Source: Coptis chinensis
Lineage: Eukaryota; Streptophyta; Magnoliopsida; Ranunculales; Ranunculaceae
Assembly (NCBI GenBank): GCA_015680905.1
Contig: CM027377.1
Location: 8,456,501-8,520,500, forward strand
Direction: 5' to 3'
DNA: 64,000 nucleotides
Positions 48,038-58,559 of this stretch are shown here, in pieces. The first letter of the stretch is position 1. Every line of letters begins with the position of its first letter. The notes beneath the pieces were generated by a model. That model did not search any database, was not told the origin of the DNA, and worked only from the letters and a program-made list of their open reading frames with translations. The position numbers and the translations under genes were made by a program.

Positions 48038-49607
48038 TGATAAGTGCCCAAATATGCCTATTTTTATATAATATTTCAGGGCCTTATCAATCTTCTTCTA
48101 TTTATAATTTATCATTTTCACGTAAAATTATGCATTTTTATTATTTCATTGCAAAGTACTCATTTTCATGAGTCCAACGATATATTTGTATGTTTTGTGT
48201 GCAATTTATTGTGCCACGCTAATGTGACATTGGTATATATATTTGATTAAGTTTATTTGCAATTGCAGGCCCAAGCCCAAACATTAGAATGGACGGCCCA
48301 AATTATTAATCGACTTAGTGAGGTGGCGGTCAAGAATTGATCAAGAATATTGGGTCAGATATTATTTGGGAATATTCTCGATATCTTTAATTTACACCAA
48401 TTCATGTTCACAAGATCATATCTTTATATTATTTCCCAAGTCAACTTTCCTTGTTTCCATTTTCTACCCATCCAAATCATTTCCAAGCCATTATATTTCC
48501 ACCAAATATTTTTTCCTTCCATTATCATTAATTCTCAATATTTCCCATTCCATAAACACCATGATATCATTGGAAAGAATACAAATTGAAGATCAAGGAC
48601 AAGCCCGGATTGGAAAGCTTCTACAAGATTTTATGCAAGAGAATATTTTGCTTGGTGTCTAAATATTTTGCTACCATTTTTAATTGTTTTGAGAAGGAAA
48701 GTTTCCTATTGTTAGCACATTGTGAGCCTATAAATAAGGGCCTTTAGGGAGGATTCTGTACATTATCTCCATTCTCTCCACTCTTCATTCACTCCTTAGT
48801 TCAATTCATAATTAGATTTATTAGTAGAGATAGAAGTTTTAGAAGAATTCTTTGTAGAAGAAGACACTTACGTAAGTTATTTCATTATGAATAAAATTTA
48901 TATAGTTTCTTCATTTTACATGTCTTTAGCTTAATTTCTTTTCTAGGATTTCAAGATGTAGTCAATATAATGATTGTGCATTTTTTCTTAACTTCATTCA
49001 TTATTGTTTTGCATGTCAAATAATTTTAGTTCCAATTACGAGAGTACACCTTTAGTTTTAAATGTTTAATTAATATCTTTCATTGTGTGTACTTAATTTG
49101 ACACGTTATACTTAGGTTGAGTCCTTTGATAGTGTGTACTTATTTTGCCATGCAATAGTTAGATTTAATTTATTGAATGTTAAAAAGGTTAGAAATTAAA
49201 GTTTATATATTTTCCGTTAATATTGATGTCTAAAGATAGATTATCCGAATTAAATGCATCTAGCCGTGGTTTAATTTGAGTTATATAAAATGAATGAAAT
49301 TGAGAAAATTGTGCATGAATTATATAGATGAAACCTTGAAATCCTAGACTTTAGTTATAATCGTTTAAGTACCAATTATTTTTATCGCTTTATTTTCATT
49401 AGTTAGAAATTTCACCAAAAAGAAATATTAAATTATTGTTCTAGTTGGTAAGTCATTTTAAATAGAGTATAAATTAAATTAGTCTCTGTGGATACGACCC
49501 TACTTAGCACTATACTATTCATTGAGTATTAAGTAGGAAATTAATTTGTTGATTTTATGTGCGATTTACAACGATATTGGCATTGACCAATCATTTGCAC
49601 TTGATCA
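48038..49607 (+). repeat. Element E 3' LTR (1570 bp)
   Basis: TGATAAGTGCCC...CACTTGATCA, complete. Followed by the target duplication CCAAT at 49608-49612. Confidence 0.95.
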
Positions 49608-49612
49608 CCAAT

Positions 49613-50250
49613 TCAAAGCTAGCTATTAGCTGTGATCTCCAAATCAGAACGCTCACTAAAGCAGCACACTCACTCGAGCTCAAACGCTCACTAGAGCAGC
49701 ACGCTCACTCGAGCTCAAATGTTTACTAAAGCAGCACGCTCACTCGAGCTCAAACGCTCCCTAGAGCTACCATCTTCTTATCAGTTGAGGACCTATACTT
49801 CTAAGATTAACTCGGTGCAGGACGCTCACTAGAGCTCAAACGCTCTCTTGAGCTACAATCTTCTCACTAATTGAAGACCTATACTTCTAAGATCAATTCA
49901 GTGCAAAAATTCAAACCAGAACGCTCTAGCTCTTAAGCTGCTCTCTCGAGCTACAATCTTCACACTAATTGAGGACCTATACTTCTAGGATCAATTCAAT
50001 ATAGCAATTCGAACTAGAACGCTCTCTTGAGCTAACTATCAACCATAGTAACACCCTCAAAAGGCTAGCTATCAACTGCGATCTCCAAATCAAAATGCTC
50101 ACTCAAGCTACAATCTTCTTACTAATTGAGGGTCTATACTTCTAGGATCAATCAGTGCAGAAATTATATCTAGAACGCTCTCCTGAACTGCTATCTTGAG
50201 CTACAATATCCTACACCAACTGAGGACCTATACTTCTAGAATCAGTTCGG
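49613..50250. repeat. Imperfect tandem array rich in GAGCTC/CGCTCACT
   Basis: Three near copies of a 36-bp unit (ACGCTCACTAGAGCAGCACG...CACTCGAGCTCAA) at 49650-49755 lead into five copies of a 90-100 bp unit. Each larger unit carries GAGGACCTATACTTCTA (starts at 49787, 49873, 49971, 50128, 50222). The spacing of 157 between copies three and four holds a second copy of the array's left border (CAAAAGGCTAGCTATCAAC). The spacing is too irregular, and the spacers too alike, for CRISPR. Confidence 0.75.
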
Positions 50251-50689
50251 GGTAATTTCCATACCATAACATACCAGGCCAATAACTTGGGCTTACATGT
50301 TAGAAGCCTCCAAATTGTACCACTTACTACACATACAAGTGGGAAACACAATGATTTTGCAAAAAAAAAAAAAAAACACGAGGCAGTTTCGATTCAAATG
50401 AGACATATTCGTGTTGGTCACGTGTTCTCAATTTTCTGTCTATTTTCAAGTCCTTTCAATTCTCTCAGCAACTTCAAAATATGGGGCTGTGTAAGTACCT
50501 AATATTCATGTCCAATGAATATCAGTCATGGTCCATCACCAAAAACAATTATCTTGTACTAAATGAACTAGAGTCACCATCTCCAGCACGCTAGAACGAG
50601 TGACCTAAGCCATAGCTAATAAGATCGTTATGTTACACTTAGTTCATGGTCAATCAGGCAACCCAAGAGACAAGTCGCCTTCGGTTACA

Positions 50690-50940
50690 CATGAGCACTA
50701 AAGGTCATCAATGAATGGAGCACCAAAGGTGGATCTCATTCAGTAGGCAATTAATGGAGCACCAAAGATCGGAAGATATAAAGACAAGGTGGTGACCAAA
50801 CAGAGGGGGGGAGAGCTCCATGCTCACATTCTCTCCATCTCTAATTCAATCACTCAATTCCAATATGAACTACGTCTTACTTGATTCCAGTTCACCGGAT
50901 AACTGGATACGTAGGCAGTTAGTTTGATCATTCGAACTCA
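50690..50940 (+). repeat. Probable relic of a Tat-type gypsy LTR
   Basis: GAACTACGTCTTACTTGATT ... GGATACGTAGGCAG at 50867-50918 is a signature I associate with the R-U5 part of plant Tat/Retand-type LTRs. Upstream are a possible TATA (AGATATAAAGAC at about 50774) and two GAGCACCAAAG repeats. No partner LTR or primer site is visible. Boundaries are not defined. Confidence 0.35.
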
Positions 50941-51303
50941 GTCATAACATCATCTTCCCCAATAATCATCTAGATTCATAAGGTTGTGACAAAAACGCAC
51001 CTTTACACACATCATGTGACTGGTGGAATGTCCCTTACATGGCCCTAGGCCGACCATATATAATTAGCAACTAGTCCACTACTTAGCCCCTGTAGCTTGG
51101 CCTCGTCCATGTTGCATGGTGCAGGCACACTACATATACTGCAACATTGCTATTAGATGTGGGAATCTTAGAATATCCTTCTTATACTGAAACCTGCTTT
51201 GCTGAATCACTTTGATATGCTTGCCAAACTAACTAGATAACACGCTGCCAAACCTCAAGCCCATTCATCGTGCCCATAGATCTTAACCTCACCCCGATAA
51301 GTT
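50941..51303. other. Intergenic segment, nothing recognised
   Basis: Unique-looking DNA up to the copia insertion. No gene, RNA or repeat is supported. Confidence 0.5.
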
Positions 51304-51308
51304 ACTAT

Positions 51309-51473
51309 TATTGCAATATTGGGCTGCAAGTCTTTCCTATTCTAGAGACATGTAATTATAGGAAGTGTTATATTGTAGGATCTACTCTAAAGATCCTACA
51401 CTATATATGTAGGTGTTCTTAGTGTAAATATATTACTATGAATGAATGAATAAAAGAACCCTAATATTCAACA
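51309..51473 (+). repeat. Copia 5' LTR (165 bp)
   Basis: Starts TATTGCAATATTGGG and ends TATTCAACA. A TG start (TGTTG) would mirror the CAACA end, so the second base has changed to A. CTATATATG at about 51401-51409 is the likely TATA box. Confidence 0.93.
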
Positions 51474-51474
51474 T

Positions 51475-51494
51475 TGTATCAAGAGTGAGGTTCT
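51475..51494 (+). other. Copia primer binding site, degenerate tRNA-iMet type
   Basis: TTGTATCAAGAGTGAGG follows the LTR directly. It resembles TGGTATCAGAGC with small changes. Confidence 0.6.
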
Positions 51495-51521
51495 AAAACT
51501 CCTAGCCGCACTCTCGAATCA

Positions 51522-52823
51522 GTGTTGCTAGGGTTTGATTACCAATATCCCACCACCACCACCGCACATCCTAACCCACCAAAATTCCTATATAGTTCAT
51601 CATGGAAAAAGAAAGACACCGAATCATCAAACACCAAATCCATTATTGTTCAATCCGAAGGGTCAGTATTCAATGCAGGAATCACCCTCACCGAATCAAA
51701 CTACGATTTATGGTCTCAAATCATTGAGATGCATATCGCAGAACGTGAAAAACTCTTGTATATTCGTGGCAATACCACGCAGCCTGCAGAATCAGATGAA
51801 GGGTACGACAAATGGTATGCGGAAAACCAAAAAGTCAAGCGATGGTTGTTGATGTCAATAAGTCCTGAAATCATGAAGCGATACATCCGCTTACCCACTA
51901 CTAGAGAGATATGGGATGCCTTCTCAAAGGCATTCTATGATGGAAGCGATGAATTGCAGGTTTATATCTTGAATCAAAAGGCCTTTACGGCCAAACAAAA
52001 TGGAAAAACTCTCTCTGTTTATTATAGAGAGTTAACTGAAATTTTTCGTGAGTTGGATCACCGTGATAAGGTGGTTATGAAGCATCCCGATGATGTTGCA
52101 GCATATCGAAAGGCGATTGAACGGTTAAGAGTGCATATATTCTTTGCCGGATTGGATGGTGAGTTCGAACAGATTCGTGGCAAAATTTTGCGCAAGGAGC
52201 CTATGCCTGAATTAGAAGAATGTTATGCACTGAATCGCCGTGAGTCTGTTCGACGTGCAACAATGAATGGAGAGGCTGAAGATACTGAAGCTTCAGCCAT
52301 GGTGGCCCGCAACCACCCTCCTCAAAAGCAACAAGACCACACCAAGCTGAGCAATCCTAATGGTGCCGACAAGTCCACCTACAAATGCACTCATTGTGAA
52401 CAAACTGGTCACACCAAAAGTCGATGTTTTGAACTTGTGGGGTATCCAGAATGGTGGGATCATAACCGTGATCCACGGAAGCCAAAGTCCACGCGAATCT
52501 CCACTGCTGCAATTGTTGAAACAAAGACAGAGGAGGCGAATGTCACTGGAAAGGCCTCTTCTCTTATAGCAGCTGCAGGTAATGGTGGTAAGGTTTTACA
52601 TATGTTTGCATCTGTTTCTAATAGTGCGTGGATAATTGATTCCAGTGCCACAGACCACATGACATTTGATTCTAGACAGGTCTCATTTTTTAAACCATCC
52701 TCCCAAAAGTTTGTTTCCACTGCCAATGGTACTCCAGCCCCGATTATTGGGGAAGGATCCTTGCCTCTCACCAACACTTTAAACTTAGATTCTGTTTTTA
52801 GTTGTTCCATCTTTGGATTATAA
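51522..52823 (+). pseudogene. Copia Gag and aspartic protease
   Basis: A 433-codon open stretch. UBN2-type Gag is seen at residues 50-250 (FNAGITLTESNYDLWSQIIE, RYIRLPTTREIWDAFSKAFY, FFAGLDGEFEQIRGKILR). The zinc knuckle CTHCEQTGHTKSRC lies near residue 290, followed by FELVGYPEWW. The protease site is WIIDSSATDHMT, with Ser in place of the usual Gly/Thr. The first codon of the open stretch is GTG; a plausible ATG at 51602 is in another frame, so the Gag start is probably frameshifted. A further frameshift at about 52800-52823 separates it from the next part. Confidence 0.9.
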
Positions 52824-54318
52824 TCTCTTGTCAGTTTCCCAACTAACCACTGCATTACATTGTGTTGTAATTTTTTGGCCTGAATTTTGTGTGTTTAAGG
52901 ACATCCGAACGAGGCAAATGATTGGTTGTGGTGTTAGGCGAGGGAAGTTGTATTACTTAGACTTGGTGTCAACGAGTTCGAACAAGTTGCGTCAAGCCTT
53001 AATAGTGGAGAGCTCTGAGGGGAAGAAGAAGCAATCTGACATCTGGTTATGGCATCGACGTCTGGGTCATGCTTCCTTTGGTTACCTGAAGAAATTATTT
53101 CCTAGTTTATTTGAAAAAATTGATGTTTCTAGTTTCCGTTGCAATGTTTGTGAACTTGCAAAGAGCCATCATGCTTCATTTCCATTAACTTTGAATAAAA
53201 GTCCAACTCCTTTTATGGTCATACATTCTGATGTTTGGGGTCCATCCAAAGTGCCTAGCTTGAGTGGATCAAGATGGTTTGTTACTTTCATTGACGACTG
53301 TATTAGGATGACGTGGGTGTGCTTGATGAAGTCCAAAAGCGAGGTGAACTTGTTATTTCAAAAATTTCATAAAATGGTTTGTACTCAGTACAATGCACTG
53401 GTTCAGGTTCTCCATAGTGACAATGGAGGTGAATACTTAAGTTCTGAGTTTCAGCAGTATTTGGAAGCCCATGGAACTATCCATCAAACTAGTTGTTCCA
53501 CTACACCTTAACAGAATGGGGTGACCGAGAGAAAAAATCGACACCTATTGGAGGTTGTCCGGGCTTCGTTGATAGAAGCCCATATGCCCTCATCTTACTG
53601 GGGAGAAGCTCTTACCTCTGCAGCGTATTTGATCAACCGAGTACCCTCCAACACTATTGATTTCCAGACACCATCCCACGCTCTCACTGAAGCTGTTGTT
53701 GCTCCAGCTATCCCAAACTTACCACCTCAAGTCTTTGGTTGTGTAGCCTTCGTACACCTTCATAAACATCAGCGCAACAAGTTAACTCCTCGAGCAGTGC
53801 GATGTGTCTTTCTAGGATATGCGACTTGTCAAAAGGGGTACCGATGCTATCATCCTCCAACCCAAAAAATGTTTATTACATTGGATGTAGTTTTTCATGA
53901 AGATTCGATGTATTTTTCCTCTGAGCCTGAACGTCAGGGGGAGTACCGGAAGGAAGTTCAGACTCTAGACTATGAGGTTCGCATCTCTAAAGAAGTGAAT
54001 GAATTAGATTTGAATAGTAGAACTAGTGCTGATGAGGTTCAAGCTACTAAAGTTGAACATCCATCTCTGTCTGACTCCTTCACACCGCATGTAGCTGATA
54101 CACCAAACCAATCGCTTATCGAGGATGTTCCTGAACCATCTATAAAACAACTACCACAACGTCACAACAGAGGTATCCCTAAATCCACATATGAACCCGA
54201 AATCTCTAGTAAAGTTAAATATCCCATGAGTCATTATGTGTCTACCCATCGTTTGTCAGAATCAAACCAGTCATTTGTAAATCAATTATCTACTGTATCT
54301 ATTCCTAACAATGTGTAG
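52824..54318 (+). pseudogene. Copia integrase
   Basis: In the frame 52813-53511: LLSVSQL, the GAG-pre-integrase zinc domain WHRRLGHASFGYLKKLFP and CNVCELAKSHHASFP, then the catalytic core (HSDVWGPSKVPSLSGSRWFV, FIDDCIRMTWVCLMKSK, HSDNGGEYLSSEFQ). A TAA at 53509-53511 replaces the Gln of the usual PQQNG. The frame continues VTERKNRHLLEVVRASLIEA, SYWGEALTSAAYLINRVPS and the C-terminal GYRCYHPPTQKMFITLDVVF. A TAG at 54316-54318 again sits where Gln is usual. The D, D, E residues are present. Confidence 0.9.
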
Positions 54319-55846
54319 GAAGCCTTAGCTAACCCAAGGTGGAAAGCCACTATGAATGAGGAGATTAAATCCTTGCAGAAAAATAACACTTGGGAACTCG
54401 TTGACCGTCCACCAGGCAAGAAACCAGTTGGATGTTGGTGGGTTTATACTGTGAAGTACAAAGTTGATGGTACAATTGAACGCTTTAAAGCGAGATTGGT
54501 GGCAAAAGGGTACACTCAAACCTATGGGATCGATTATACAGAGACATTTGCACCTGTAGCTAAAATGAACACAGTTCGAGTCTTATTGTCTCTTGCTGTG
54601 AACTTGGATTGGCCATTGCAATAGTTTGATGTGAAAAACGCCTTTCTACATGGCGAGTTATCAGAAGAAGTTTACATGGATCTCCCGCCAGGATGCATGA
54701 TAGCAAAAATGCATAGTCGGAAGGTGTGCAGATTGAAGAAATCATTGTATGGATTGAAACAATCTTCGAGAGCTTGGTTCGGAAGGTTTACGAAATCTAT
54801 GATAGCCTTCGGTTACTGTCAGAGCAATTCAGACCACACTTTATTTCTGAAGAAACAACATGGTAAGATCACTGTACTTATTGTCTATGTAGATGACATG
54901 GTGGTTACAGGGAATGACCCTGAGGAAAGGCAGGCCTTACAGAGTTACTTGTCCAGCGAATTCGAAATGAAAAACCTCGGTTCCTTGAAATATTTTCTTG
55001 GGATCGAAGTGTTGAGATCTGATAAAGGGATCTTCTTGTCTCAAAGAAAATATGCCTTAGATTTGTCACAGGAAACTGGTATGTCGGCATGTCAACCAGC
55101 TGAATACACCAATGGAAGAAGGATTGAAGTTATGTGTTGAATCTAATCAGGTACCGGTTGATAAAGGACGATACCAGAGACTCGTAGGGAGACTGATGTA
55201 CTTAGCACATACACGACCAGAACTTGCTTATGCATTGAGTATTGTCAGCCAGTTTATGCATAATCCTGGTGAACAACATATGAATGCAGTTATGCAACTT
55301 TTGCGATATTTGAAGTCTGCTCCTGGAAAGGGACTCTTGTTCACTAAACATGGAGATCATCAAATCGTGGATGCATATACTGATGCTGATTGGGCTGGAG
55401 TAGTCGATGATAGGCGATCTACTTCAGGTTACTTCACCTTCGTAGGTGGTAATCTTGTTACATGGAGAAGTAAAAAACAGAATGTTGTTGCACGTTCAAG
55501 TGCAGAAGCTGAATATAGAGGTATGGCACTTAGAGTATGTGAAGTTCTATGGCTAAGCCTTATCTTGAGGGATTTGGGCTATCTGCCTAAGCAGCCAATT
55601 CGATTATATTGTGACAATAAAGCAGCACGTGATATTGCTTATAATCCGGTTCAACATGATCGTACCAAGCATGTGGAAGTAGATAGATTCTTCATCAAGG
55701 AGAAGTTGGATGAGAACATTGTGGAATTGCCTACGATTCTATCAGAGGATCAATTGGCCGATATTCTCACCAAAGCAGTTTCAAGTCAAGTATTCTTCAA
55801 GTTTTTGGGCAAGTTGGGCATGTGTGACATCTATGCACCAACTTGA
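54319..55846 (+). pseudogene. Copia reverse transcriptase and RNase H
   Basis: RT begins with ALANPRWKATMNEEIKSLQK-like and TWELVDRPPGKKPVGCWWVY sequence, then FKARLVAKGYTQTYGIDY. A TAG at 54622-54624 replaces Gln before FDVKNAFLHGELSEEVYM. The catalytic Y-V-D-D is in LIVYVDDMVVTGND (about 54880-54915). A frameshift at about 55112-55135 leads to the RNase H part: LMYLAHTRPELAYALSIVSQ, DAYTDADWAGVVDDRRSTSG, YCDNKAARDIAYNPVQHDRT and KHVEVDRFFIKEKL. The frame ends at 55846, followed by the polypurine tract TTGAGGGGAG. Confidence 0.92.
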
Positions 55847-55852
55847 GGGGAG
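55843..55852 (+). other. Copia polypurine tract
   Basis: TTGAGGGGAG directly before the 3' LTR. Confidence 0.85.
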
Positions 55853-56017
55853 TATTGCGATATTGGGCTGCAAGTCTTTCCTATTCTAGAGACTTGTAAT
55901 TATAGGAAGTGCTATATTGTAGGATCTACTCTAAGGATCCTACACTATATATGTAGGTGTTCTCAGTGTAAATATATTACTATGAATGAATGAATAAAAG
56001 AACCCTAATATTCAACA
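55853..56017 (+). repeat. Copia 3' LTR (165 bp)
   Basis: TATTGCGATATTGGG...TATTCAACA, followed by the duplication ACTAT. The TATTG start is shared with the 5' LTR. Confidence 0.93.
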
Positions 56018-56022
56018 ACTAT

Positions 56023-57209
56023 TACCTTTGCTCAGTCAGGACAAGAACAAAGAATTTGGTGCCTTGGGAACACAGTTCAAGTTGAATTACAAGCATCGCA
56101 TTAAGTCAATGGTGTTTCTCATTGCAAATGCGGATTATCACGATTGAGGACGGAGATAGAATATATTGCCATCGTACTAGTTCACATGAGCACAAGCAAC
56201 CACACACTTAACCATTTAACACAAATAATGATAACTGCATTCTACACATAAAACAGAGTAACGCATATACATTTTCCAATGGATGGCATAACTTAAGATT
56301 ACAAATAACTTCACTATGTGTGAACCAATCTTAATCCTATTCAAATCCTGACAGCTTACTCTAGAACAAGAGACTTAAATGCTATGTAGGGATCGAAACC
56401 AGCTATGTTGCAGAGTGTCAAGCTAGCTATTGTTCATTGTATCGCCAAAGCTCAAAATGGGATGGTCTACTTGGATAGAGTCCGATTCTGTCGCAGCAGC
56501 GATGGCTTTTCAATCAGAGCAAGTACATTGTGGATCAAGGTCAAAACTAAAATTCAATGGTTAATTAATGTTCGCAGCAACATGGTGAGAAGTGAATTTT
56601 GGGCTGATGCATGCTCAAGGAGGACAGCTTCCTAAAGGAGCAGTCCAATGGTGGAAGTAACAAGCCTGATTTTCTCAAAAGAATGGAACACCATTGGGAT
56701 GCCCTACTAATCGTACTATAGATTTGTCACATGATGTATTTGCTGCTTTAGATTGGTGAACATGTTGTTTGCATGTCCTCCCCACTGTCGTTCTTTCTTT
56801 CGTGTTATGGACATTCTTTCACTTTTGCAATCAATACAATTACCCTTAAAGCAGCAACAACAGCGAAAAAGAAAAGAAAGTAAGGGTTAAGTAGGATTAC
56901 CCCCCACCCCACAAACTTAATCAACTCAAGTTGACTTGGATGTGTAGTGTAATTGAGGGTGAGTAGTAAACCCAAAAAAGAAAGAAGACTTAAAAATGCA
57001 TTCCCTCTATTTGTTAAAATAAGAAAAGAAAAAATTCCTTCCACAGTGAGCATATAATGAAATAACAGCAAACTATTCCTGGGTTGATACATGAAGTGGA
57101 TTTTTTTAGCGATAAAAAATAAACTATATCAGTCTGAATACATTTTCTCATAATTAATAACACTTGGGGAAAGATGAGTAAAATTGAAAATTCATAAACC
57201 GTAGTTCTA
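56023..57209. other. Intergenic segment downstream of the F-box gene
   Basis: No gene recognised. Its right part is the expected 3' flank of the minus-strand F-box gene. No canonical AATAAA is seen on the minus strand in 57100-57209. The short open frame at 56405-56635 resembles nothing known. Confidence 0.5.
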
Positions 57210-58472
57210 CTAGGGAAGCTCTGTCAAAGCATTTAGAGATCCAAGGTTCGGAGTAAAGAAATATGTAAGGAAATTATCAGGAACATCAGGGGCATGTATA
57301 AGCCTGAACTTTTTCTCCTGCGGAAAATATTGAACAAAACGAGCCTTTTGCTTATAGTCATAACTGTCTTCTGCATAGTCTTCTTCACACCAATCATCGC
57401 CACAGTAGCAAGGATGATAGAGAGGAAAATGGTGAAGTTGAAACAGGAAATTTCCATTGCTCATCATACCTACAAGCTTATATGCAGCGGTAATAAAAGT
57501 CTTGTTTATTGTAGACACATCGTGTGTAGTGTGTTGATAGACCGAGTAACCTGTGGTCTTGCGATCTACTAGTTGCCACACGTGGATGCAGCTTGTCCTT
57601 GCTTCAACTAAGGCCAAGGACTCCCCTATGTTAATTAATTCTAATCGGCCGTTAGAAGCTGCATCTGGCTGTCTCACGGAAGAGGTAATTTTGATTGTTT
57701 GAAAGCTCTCACTTGCAATGTCCAGTGTTAGGATTTCACCAAGATCGGGATTGATCACTTTGTGCATGACCCAGTGAAAGCCCCCATCCACAAAAAGTGG
57801 CTTTGTGCTTTTAACTTGGCAAGGGGGGTAGACTTTCCTCCACGAATTTTCCCCCAATGTTAAAATCTCACACTTCATTGTGTGCAGAAAATCAGAAAAT
57901 ACATCATCGTAAGACCGAACAACTTTATACTTCTTGCTAATGCCATCAAATCCTAGCCCAATATTACTCTTCATCAATGAATAGTTCGGTGTAGGTAGTT
58001 TAATGCACTCTTTAGTAATCGGATTGTATATGCTTATATGATCACAGTCGTCATAGCGGCATAGGCAAAGATAGCTGTGGTAAGCAGCAGCAATATACAC
58101 CACTTTCAAGTCCTTCCCCAAAATTATTTCTCTAGTCTTCCAAGTCTCTATTGGAATACGCGCCTTCACTTCTCTATCCAATATCCATACTCTCGATTCA
58201 TCTACAAGAACAAAGCGGGGTGATTGTAGCGATTTATTTACTTGCATGTTGATGAAATGAGATTCCTGTATCAAATTTCTCCATCTCTTGCATACACAGC
58301 TTGATCTCAAAAGAGACTCTATAGGGAGCTTGGTTAAGATACTTGACATTATGTCGTCACAGAAAAGCATTAAACCTTCTTCAGCCTGGTTGAGATTCTT
58401 GACATCATCTAAAGGGCGCTTGCCCCCATCTCTAACAACACTAGCCCAGGTTTTCTTGTTCAAGATTGTCAT
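57210..58472 (-). CDS. F-box protein with F-box-associated domain, single exon
   Basis: 420 codons, intact, from the ATG at 58472-58470 to the stop at 57210. The F-box lies at residues 36-77 (LFCDDIMSSILTKLPIESLL, SSCVCKRWRNLIQ), which would bind a SKP1-type adaptor in an SCF ubiquitin ligase. Residues about 110-330 match the pattern of F-box-associated interaction domains (YLCLCRYDDCDHISIYNPIT, YKVVRSYDD, SWRKVYPP, VDGGFHWVMHKV, ILTLDIASESF), which would recruit a target. The C-terminal part has an unusual Cys/acidic patch (CYCGDDWCEEDYAEDSYDY). The target is unknown; this family is large and fast-evolving. It is the only host gene I am confident of, about 1.2 kb from the copia element. Confidence 0.88.
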   Translation of the reverse strand: MTILNKKTWASVVRDGGKRPLDDVKNLNQAEEGLMLFCDDIMSSILTKLPIESLLRSSCVCKRWRNLIQESHFINMQVNKSLQSPRFVLVDESRVWILDREVKARIPIETWKTREIILGKDLKVVYIAAAYHSYLCLCRYDDCDHISIYNPITKECIKLPTPNYSLMKSNIGLGFDGISKKYKVVRSYDDVFSDFLHTMKCEILTLGENSWRKVYPPCQVKSTKPLFVDGGFHWVMHKVINPDLGEILTLDIASESFQTIKITSSVRQPDAASNGRLELINIGESLALVEARTSCIHVWQLVDRKTTGYSVYQHTTHDVSTINKTFITAAYKLVGMMSNGNFLFQLHHFPLYHPCYCGDDWCEEDYAEDSYDYKQKARFVQYFPQEKKFRLIHAPDVPDNFLTYFFTPNLGSLNALTELP

Positions 58473-58542
58473 TGGTTACTCTTATTGTTGCAATAGTATC
58501 TGCGAAAAGTTTGGGCAAAGGTCACTAGGTCAGTTTCCTTGA

Positions 58543-58554
58543 CTAAATATAAAT
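58543..58554 (-). promoter_or_regulatory. Possible TATA box of the F-box gene
   Basis: The minus strand reads ATTTATATTTAG about 70 bp upstream of the ATG. This would leave a short 5' leader. AT-rich matches are common by chance here. Confidence 0.3.
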
Positions 58555-58559
58555 TTCAG

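Larger units (their letters stand above)
18875..49607 (+). mobile_element. Element E: Athila-like non-autonomous LTR element, host of three nested insertions
   Basis: The outer ends are TGATAAGTGCCC (18875) and CACTTGATCA (49607), flanked by the perfect 5-bp duplication CCAAT (18870-18874, 49608-49612). Removing D, Tekay-2 and their duplicated target bases leaves about 9.0 kb; the MITE accounts for another 0.5 kb. E has 1.57-kb LTRs, a tRNA-Asp-type primer site, gag, protease, a coiled-coil/CCHC region, a 3' non-coding region and a polypurine tract. No RT, RNase H or integrase is found, so it would need enzymes from a relative. Confidence 0.93.
51309..56017 (+). mobile_element. Ty1/copia LTR retrotransposon, probably Ale/Retrofit type
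   Basis: 4709 bp with 165-bp LTRs (51309-51473 and 55853-56017), flanked by the perfect duplication ACTAT (51304-51308, 56018-56022). The gene order Gag, protease, integrase, RT, RNase H defines copia. The very short LTR, UBN2-like Gag and overall length fit the Ale/Retrofit lineage. Three stop codons and two frameshifts interrupt the single long frame. The LTRs differ at 5 of 165 positions by eye, four of them transitions. Confidence 0.95.

Noticed and set aside
49613..50250. CRISPR-like array
   Set aside because: Unit lengths and spacing are irregular, the spacers are themselves similar, and the context is plant transposons.
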